The notes under the pieces were generated by a model that had not been told where the DNA came from, made no database searches, and saw only the letters and a program-made list of their open reading frames with translations. From assembly GCA_035236585.1 (NCBI GenBank), contig CP141137.1, forward strand, positions 45,282,057 to 45,346,056: a DNA stretch of 64,000 nt, written 5' to 3'. The position numbers were made by a program, and so were the translations under genes. Below, one piece after another: positions 56,063 to 64,000 of this stretch; the first letter of the stretch is position 1; the number at the start of each line of letters is the position of its first letter. This DNA is from Warburgia ugandensis. Its lineage: Eukaryota; Streptophyta; Magnoliopsida; Canellales; Canellaceae.

Positions 56063-57564
56063 TCCCATTAAATGTCCATCATATGTGTAACCATCTTAAT
56101 CAAATCCATAATATAAAAGTATACAGTCTTTAAAGAAAATCAAATGGCAGTCATGTTTATTAACTCACATCATTGTCTATCAAATCAAGTAAAGGAATCT
56201 TCCACTGCTATCATGGTTTCTCAAAGGTCTTGCCCTTCTTGATGTCGCGCTAGAGATCTAAGGCATTGCAAAACAAAGCAATGCCTCAGCAAGCTATTGC
56301 TTGTGTAAGTACATAGACAATTAATGTAATAAAGATGGAATAACCGAATAACAGTGGCGATATAATAAAAACATTTATCATCCAAGAAATTAAAGTCGTT
56401 ATAAGCCATGCTAACATAGTATCAAATTATCAAGTATGATAAAACATGCATCTCAAGGATTTAAAACATGATATAATTAATGTAAATGAGCATACTATAA
56501 TAACATGGCACCCTACAATACATGGGTCCCATGAGCGTCGCATATACTCGTATCACTAATCATGAGTATTCATATCAAACCTCTGAGTGTCGTCACACCT
56601 AGGCATACCATCACGTCTCCATGCTCATCATGCAAGCACACAAAATAAGAGTATGGATCGTTATGCTGCAGTGGCAACCCTCCAGGGTCTCAACCACCCC
56701 GCTCCCCGTCGATACCATAATGAAAGACTTAACGTCCATTCCCATGGAAAGGCCCAGACCGATAGTGTGGACTATCCATGTTACCAAACCCCTATCGAAT
56801 GCATCTATGAGTAGGTGTCTATCATATCACAAATCTAGGAGGGTGGGTAGCTCACCCTCTCCCTCCTAGCATGACATCCACTGGGTGAGAGCACCCGTCA
56901 TAAATCTCAAAATACAAAAATCATGTATGTCGAAAACCAGGGGCACTCGTTGCTTGCAATCCCCAAGGCATGACCCTCATCTTGGGGTTAGCCTCTAAAA
57001 GGACCAGCCACCAAGCCCTCACTTTCCTTTCTCATGAAAACTCATCAATTTCAGTGATGCAATAAGGAAAGATAATTTTCTAATTGTGCATAAGTAGATA
57101 ATATCATTCTCATAAAATTATCGGGTCATAAAGCCATTCGATACATAATTGAAATCAAGTAACGATCGTCGTATGAAGCTCTAAATCTCACAAAATCAAC
57201 GACTAATAATAAGTGCAATGTAAATCACAATCGATCATGATGCTGTGATAAATGCAGGCTTTTTAAAAATCAAAATAAAACATTAATTATCATCACCTGC
57301 CTCAATGTGAGATCACTCAGTTCAAGCGTATATACTCTTTATCTGATACGTCCAGATGTACCTATCAACACCCCAATACTATCTTAAAATTTTTCTACAT
57401 TAAAAGTGGTTAATTTTAAGTTTTGAAGTTAAATCTAGGTCTGCTTCATCAATACGGTCACAACGCCTCTTTCGAATCGTGATTTGGAACTAACAATTAG
57501 TGGTATTTAAACTTTTGACAAATGGCTCCTCAAAGAAGGACAAGGTCTACCCCTGCTACACATT
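56063..57564. other. 1.5-kb interior of unknown origin
   Basis: Lies between the left and middle LTRs. The minus-strand frame 56221-56409 has no known domain. It could be captured genomic DNA or the interior of a larger relative of the TRIM. Confidence 0.6.
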
Positions 57565-57811
57565 TGTAACACCTCAAGGTTCCAACAGTCACAATATTGT
57601 CTGCTTTGAGGCACCCATATACCCCTCACGGTTTTGTTCTTCCCCAGTTTCCTAGGGAAAACGCGTTGTGACCTTTAAAGTTTCCCAAACTCTTATAAAC
57701 AGCCCAGTTTCCTCTCCCCAGGCAGTGTGGGACTAACTCTCTGTCCCTCACCCCAGCCTACAAGCCTGCCAGCCTTCTCTTAGCCCACCTTCATCGGCCC
57801 AGGGCTTCACA
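57565..57811 (-). repeat. TRIM-like LTR, middle copy
   Basis: Plus strand TGTAACACCTCAAGG to GGGCTTCACA. Its left flank (ACATT) does not match the right flank of the right LTR. Confidence 0.92.
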
Positions 57812-57823
57812 TCTTCCCTCCTT
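57812..57823 (-). other. Polypurine tract of the TRIM-like unit
   Basis: The minus strand reads AAGGAGGGAAGA directly before the middle LTR. Confidence 0.75.
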
Positions 57824-57897
57824 AGGGACCACGCGTCCTCGCGTGATAGCCACGACTAGGCGCCAGCGTGTGGCTAGCCACCACACCACGAGGGGAA

Positions 57898-57912
57898 CTG
57901 GTTTTGATACTA
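57898..57912 (-). other. Decayed tRNA-Met primer site of the TRIM-like unit
   Basis: The minus strand reads TAGTATCAAAACCAG two bases after the right LTR, against TGGTATCAGAGCCAG; all three differences are G to A. Confidence 0.75.
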
Positions 57913-57914
57913 TT

Positions 57915-58160
57915 TGTAACACCCCAGGGTTCCTACAGTCACAATATTGTCCGCTTTGAGGCGCCCATACAGCCCTCACGGTTTTGTTCTTCCTCAGTTT
58001 CCTGAGGAAAATACATTGTGACCTTTAGAGTTTCCCGAACTCTTATAAACAACCCAGTTTCCTCTCCCCAGGCAGTGTGGGACTAACTCTCTGTCCCTCA
58101 CCCCAGCCTAGAAGCCTGCCAGCCTTGTCTTAGCCTACCCTCATCGGCCAAGGCTTCACA
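57915..58160 (-). repeat. TRIM-like LTR, right copy
   Basis: Plus strand TGTAACACCCCAGGG to AAGGCTTCACA; followed by GAATT. Confidence 0.93.
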
Positions 58161-58165
58161 GAATT

Positions 58166-59150
58166 TGAGTTTAATAATCTTTGTTTCTCAGCATACTATA
58201 CAAATCTACTATAAAAATCCGGTATTCATTGATTCAGTTGTCCTAAACTCTTGTTCAAGCTCTAAATTCAATATTTTTCATATCAAGTACCTAAAATTTG
58301 AATTTTCTTGCATGTTTTTGTGCAGTATTGTTTTGTAAACTATCAATAATTTGATTTTTTGAAAAGAATGACAAACACAACACGTAGCATATGACCTCTA
58401 TTGTGTACAATTAAGTGAAAGTTATTTATTCAAACTTATCTAGATTTTATAGTTTTTAGTGAAAATTTATCTTCAGAACTTACATGCAATTGATTTAAGT
58501 TTTAGAACTAATGTGTAGAATGTTTCTTGGTCAAACTTGTAGAATCTATAACTTCAAAAATTAAGTAGCAAACTATCAGATAATCAATTGAGCTTTCTTT
58601 TTTGGGTAAGTACAACCTATCATGGAATTGTCAAGAAGAAGTGTGGTTTTTGATAATCCAACAATTATTGGAAGTTGTATATGTAAACTTAGGTTCTAAT
58701 TCTTTATAAAGTAAGCCATCTTTGTAGGACATGTAAATTCTTTTTCTTTTTCAGGTTGGATTTGCATATGTTCTTCTTTAGATTTTCTTAATCTTTGATT
58801 TTTCTTCTTCTATGATGAATATTTGCCCCATAGAAAAGGAGGAAACATGGACTGCTACACATAAATATTACATATGTTACCTAAAATTAATCGTTTATAG
58901 GTAAGTTTACACTCATTTTATTATTATGTCTTATATATGGTGATAGTTTTGGTTGTCTCCCTATTTGTAGTAGTTAATCAATGTTGTTATGTTCCAAAAA
59001 ATAGGAATAGGTGGTGATCTCTCTATCATATATGTACATTCCAAACTTAGATGCCTACAGAATTTCTAAGGAAGGAATCTATAGATAACCTTGAAACTAG
59101 GGAAAGCTAATGGTTTGTGATATCCACTTATATATTTGGATCATTACTTC
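58166..59150. other. Stretch without a recognised gene
   Basis: AT-rich sequence with stops in every frame. It may include the unlocated left end of the CACTA-like remnant. Confidence 0.4.
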
Positions 59151-59659
59151 ATATGAGGCTTTTAAAGTTGGTATAAAGAATTCGTTATTTCAACTATCGA
59201 CTTCGTAAATATTTTGCAAGTTATTTAGAAAAAAATTGACTTTAAAAATCACACTTAAGAAGTTGTTTAATAGAAAAAACAACTTCTTTAGTCTGGCATG
59301 AAGAGAAATTTTTTCGTGGGAAAGGACTTTTAAAGTTGTTTAGCTAAAAATGACTTCAAAAGAATGGAGTTTTAAAATCGTTTTCCTAAATGACTTTAAA
59401 ATTTTATAGTTTTAAAGTCCTTTTCAGCAAACGAATTTAAAATTAATACTTTGCTTTAATAAATTTTTCATCGACTTTCGGTTTGTGTTTTTTCAACTAT
59501 CTTCATCTATGCACAAACTGAAGCTCATATATAGGGGTTGATTCTCATTGTGGGTATCCTCAACCAAATCCCAACTGTAGATTGGAATTATATTAATATG
59601 TTCTAGGGTAATATCAATTTTTAAGTCTTTGTTAGTGTCTCTTTCATTTGTCTCATATA

Positions 59660-59662
<3 letters not shown>

Positions 59663-59722
<60 letters not shown>
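59663..59722. repeat. (TG)n microsatellite
   Basis: 30 perfect units. Confidence 0.97.
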
Positions 59723-59723
<1 letters not shown>

Positions 59724-60058
59724 ATGTTTGAAGAAATTTTGCATGGTGCCTAGGTCTTTTGCATATTCTTGTATTTATTTTGCAAAAAATGCATGATTCA
59801 ACACTGATTTATGTGAAATGACTTCAAAAGTCCTTCATCTATAAAATGCCAAAGTCATCTTATTTTTTCTTATATCCCTTATTCATGTTCTTCATCTTAT
59901 AAGTGGCATGATGAAGTCCTTGTCTGGTCGTTATGTCTCTCTCTGTCCTGTTTTCCCATCTTGCTTTCATTTTTGGATATTTTTATTATTTGTGTCATGA
60001 CAAACACTACAAGTGTACAAAAACCTTTTTTTTTATCATGCATGACTTTCTTGTTATC

Positions 60059-60166
<108 letters not shown>

Positions 60167-61758
60167 TTGGATTTTGTAGATCAAGTGGGTTTTGTCACTG
60201 CAAATGAAGAGGTTAAAAAGTGTGTTAGGTGGTCGTGATTTTAATAAAAAAATTGTATGATTTTATTGCAAACAACAACTGCTTCTCTCTCTAACTCTCA
60301 TCGTTGGAGAAAGAGAAAATATTATGATTTTCTCATCTAAAATTAGGATTTGATGAAGAGAAATGGTAACCATCAAGTTGGCTAAGGAAGTTGCAACTTA
60401 AAGCTTTACCGTCTCTTTCCCCTTAGAGTGGTGTCAATTGAATACTAGGAGGTCAGATTTTGATAAAATCATTTCATATTAGCTCTTTGATCATTATCTA
60501 GTATTAATAAGATATCATAATATGTAAGATTTGATATGTAATAAAAGGATGATAAATGAAGAATTATTCCAAAAAATACTTTGATTTCCTTGTTCTTGTG
60601 TTTGTTTATATATGTGAGTATGTGTGTGTGTGCATGCAAAGAATGCATGAGTCAACATTGATTATCATAAAAAATTGGTTTCATTGTGTATTTATGTAAA
60701 ATATTGTAAAGTACTGAAATAATATATATTTGAAGTGAAAAATGTATTAGTTTTTAAAGTCATTTGAAAAAAATGACTTTAAAAACAATTACTTTTAAAG
60801 TAGTTTGAAGAAAATGACTTTAAAAATGGTGACTCTAGTCTGACATGAAGTGACTTTTTTTCATAGGAAATGACTTTTAAAGTTGTTATTAGGAAACAAC
60901 TTTAAAAGTATAGACTTTTAAATTTGTTGTCTTGAAATGACTTGAAAAATTATAGACTTTTAAAGTCATTATCTGGAAAGCCTATACTTTTAAGGTCATT
61001 TTTAGAAAACGACTTTAAAATTACTACTCTATTTTAAGAGTTATTTCATTGACTTTTGCTTTGCTTTTTCTGAATGCCTTCATCTATATACAAACTAAAG
61101 CTCTTATATGTTGATTTGCATATTCTTGCATTTATCATCTAAAGAATGCATGAATCAACTTCGACTATTATTAAAAAATTAGTTTCATTGTATTTAAATA
61201 AGAGATTGTAAAGTGAAATAAAATAAAATTGAAATGAAAAATATATTGGATTTTAATGTTTTTTAAAGTCGTTTGAAAAAAAAATACTTCAAAATTCATA
61301 ATTTTTAAAGTCGTCTAAAAAAATGACTTTCAAAATGGAGATATTTTTAAAGTCATTTTTTTCAAATGACGTTAAATATGGTGTTTTATATAGTCATTTG
61401 AAAAAGTGACTTTAGATATAGTGTATTATGAAGTCGCCTAAAATAATGACTTTAAATATGATGTTATATAATGTTTTGTGTGGCAGCAAAAGAAAGCTAG
61501 GACTACCAAACCCATTGATCGCTCTATCCTTTAGAAGATGGCACATTTGGTGGGTCATATTAGGCAAATATTCTTAAATGAAACTACTGCACAAGTTGCT
61601 TCTTGCATTGTAAATGGTTCCACCTATCTATTCTTTAGCAACTTTAATTTTATGCAATTAATTAGATAACATGATCATGTCCTTCTAATTAAATTTTCCA
61701 AGATATTCTTATACAAAAATGCACAAGTACAAGAACTCTAAGTAGCATTATTGTCAAT

Positions 61759-62900
61759 GATGACATCCTATGTAGGGCTATGGGTAATAAGAAGGACCAT
61801 CCTAATCGAGTTAGGGGCATGGGGTGCAATATTATTCTTTCCAAATTTGTTGGTAAATGATTACCTACAGTTCAAGATTAGGAGGCCTATAATGAGTTGT
61901 ATGAGAAAATAAAAACGGTTATATATAGTCAATTGTGTGAAGGAAGTTTGATGGTAGCATCTCAATCCCCTACACATAATTCTCGCAACACCCTTGTACC
62001 TCCATCAAATGCTAGCTACAATTCTCTAACAAAAGAAATTCATGAAAGACAACCTCTTGAAACAAAAATTCCAGCCAACGAGGTATACATATACACAAAA
62101 TTTAAAATTTTCAATTTCCTTTTATCTCAACCTCTCTATTGTCTATTTGATTTGCAGGTGGGATTCAATGCTTATTGGCCATGGATTCTCATTAAAATAT
62201 CATGGCAGTTGGTTCATGCTATGAGCATGAATCAGCTATTTTGCAAGGAATTAGTATGCTACCACATACTTAGCAATTGTTCATTACCATGGCTTTGGAT
62301 GCTATTCACTTTAGAAATGAAATATATCATAACCATTGGTCAAGAAATTGCATATCATGTAGCTTAGCCAGAGGCACTAACCGTTACCATAGAGTCTATA
62401 GTATGTATCTTATTATATTATTTTCCTCATTAATAATTTTTAGCTAGAGACCTCAATTTAATTATTTTTAACTTTATATAGATCATCAATAACATAAGCC
62501 ATTGAGGTCGCCCGTCGGTGCACCATCACCTATTGTCGCACCAATAGAACATTTACTTGTATATATGTTTGTTTTTCATCATAAATTAGGTCATCTTCAA
62601 TGATCAATATTATTTAGCTAAAAACTTCTACATCTTTTACAACAGTCGTTTAAGGAGTGTGTGGAAGTCCCACCTAACACGTCTCGATCCTTAAGGTTAA
62701 TCTATGATCTCATCTACGAAGATAGGGCAATTAACCACATATGAATCAATGAGGGAGTGCTTATAGATGACATTGTTGAAGTGCCACTTATGACATAGGA
62801 CCTATTATGAGTTTGCCTGTGGAATCAATGCGAGTACCCTTACATTGTCTCCTACATGGTATATATGAACATATTTACTTATAAAATACTTGACATTACA
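61759..62900 (+). pseudogene. CACTA-associated ORF remnant (PTTA-like)
   Basis: Coding-like pieces in different frames (61759-61890, 62171-62380, 62650-62870) separated by stops and by a likely intron near 62080-62158 (TTTGCAG acceptor). No single frame covers them. Confidence 0.45.
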
Positions 62901-63500
62901 TGTTATATTTTCATGGTATAGGTAATAATTATTTCTTATATGCAACTTCTTGAATGATGCAACTAGCCCTTTTGAGGTTGAGGGTATACTTTACCAATTC
63001 CTTGACACTAGCATTTGTGGAGCAATGCTACCACTCGGTCAATTCTGTTCCACTTAATCCCTCTTTCATGGCTGCATATCTTTCTAACTAAGGAATGGGA
63101 AATCTTTCTCTTATTACATGAATCAAATGTTTCATTTCATTCAGGAAAAGCCATCCCTTTCTCAACAATGCCTTTGTCATTTGATCAAATAGCCTTATGT
63201 TAGATAGATATTTGGTAAATATTGATAACTCTCTAATAGAATATTTGAATGGAAAGATCCATTAGACAATGAACTATTGGTTCTAAGCCATCTCTGGCGA
63301 TGAATCAACAATTCAAAGTGCTTTTCTTGCATATTCTTGATGAACCAACGTTGGCATCAGTGAAGTTAAATTTACACTCCTTAAATGTGACAAAATATTC
63401 ATTCCTTCATTTATTTCAAACTTCTTTTTCAAGTTCAGGTAGTTGATCAAGTGGAGCAGTGGTTGATAGAGAGGCATGTTGATGTTATTTTACCAGGGTT

Positions 63501-64000
63501 TTTTTGGTGCTCTAAGAGACAGGACACAATGATTCCCTGCAGTGACTAAGTTTTACAATTCTTATTTTCTTGACAACATATTCTATACCTACAGATTGTT
63601 AACTTTAATTACAATTCATATGATTGTCTATGTAGAGCTTACTGAATATTGCTCGTTTTAGATGTGTATGGTGGGATGCTTTCTTTTTCTATTCTTTTGA
63701 ATTGCACATCCGTCCCCACCCTCATAGAAATTATTAATAAGTAAGCATTGATTCTTTTCGTGTATTATGTTTAGATAAATAATTTTTTATTCATTTATAA
63801 TGCATTTGAAATTTAAATTTGTAGAGCATAATTAACGTGGGCTAGTGTGATTGAGATTGCACAACCATCGAAATTCATTTGGAAGAATGTTAAGGTATAG
63901 AAAATAGTTAATTACTCTATTTTATAAATAACTAAACTTACATTATTACAAATAATATTTTTGAATTTTTTATATTTTTTTTTCTTATTGCACAATGCCC
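63501..64000. other. Right edge, no gene seen
   Basis: AT-rich; it may still belong to the CACTA-like remnant, which could continue past the window. Confidence 0.35.

Larger units (their letters stand above)
55811..58160 (-). mobile_element. TRIM-like LTR retrotransposon complex with three LTRs
   Basis: Three LTRs of about 250 bp (55811-56062, 57565-57811, 57915-58160) lie in the same direction. Only the outermost borders are matched by a target-site duplication, GAATT (55806-55810 and 58161-58165). The right pair encloses a 103-bp interior with a primer site and a polypurine tract on the minus strand, as in TRIMs (non-coding miniature LTR elements). The left interior is 1502 bp (56063-57564), has no recognised domain and no clear primer site. 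Read on the minus strand the LTR has AGTCCCACA, a TTTATAAGAG promoter box and a GTGTTACA end, as many plant TRIM LTRs do. Confidence 0.88.

Noticed and set aside
60003-60016. AACACTACAAGTGT as a CACTA transposon end
   Set aside because: No matching inverted end or 3-bp target duplication was found, and the motif lies inside the repeat field, not at its edge.

Overview
This window is nuclear DNA from a flowering plant, AT-rich and dominated by transposable elements. The evidence is spliceosomal introns with GT..AG borders, Au-type SINEs, Ty1/copia and Ty3/gypsy LTR retrotransposons primed by plant tRNAs, L1 and RTE LINEs, a CACTA-like remnant, and a short piece of plastid DNA (start of atpH). 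I cannot fix the lineage; the large TE-filled introns suggest a medium to large genome.

The central feature is one gene. Read on the minus strand from an ATG at 54061 to a stop at 11941, ten exons join into an open frame of 382 codons. They encode a four-pass membrane protein with a C-terminal RING-H2 finger, closely matching the Arabidopsis ubiquitin ligase SIS3 (SUGAR-INSENSITIVE 3). The gene spans about 42 kb but has only 1149 coding bases. Three introns are tiny (79, 91 and 101 bp) and four are very large (about 3.9, 4.6, 12.4 and 18.5 kb). Nearly all large mobile elements between 12 and 54 kb lie inside these introns.

Layout: 1-4.9 kb, a decayed L1 LINE with a MITE inside it; 4.9-7.4 kb, intergenic with a small hairpin; 7.5-8.95 kb, a UDP-glycosyltransferase (UGT72-like) pseudogene on the minus strand; 9.4-9.75 kb, an RTE LINE tail; 11.9-54.1 kb, the SIS3-like gene. 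Intron 7 holds two Athila/Tat-like gypsy elements, an Au SINE and a plastid insertion. Intron 6 holds a 2.2-kb foldback element built of about 163-bp subrepeats. Intron 4 holds a nested stack (duplicated intron segment, hit by an RTE LINE, hit by a copia element, hit by an Au SINE) and a gypsy element carrying another RTE copy. Intron 2 holds three Au SINE copies and a GA microsatellite. Beyond the promoter are a three-LTR TRIM-like complex (55.8-58.2 kb) and a probable CACTA transposon remnant (59.2-63.5 kb) with long TG and CT microsatellites.

Only the SIS3-like gene looks functional. All transposon genes seen carry stops or frameshifts. The biological interest is how a complete ligase gene keeps its frame and splice sites while its introns hold nested, partly sense-oriented transposons.
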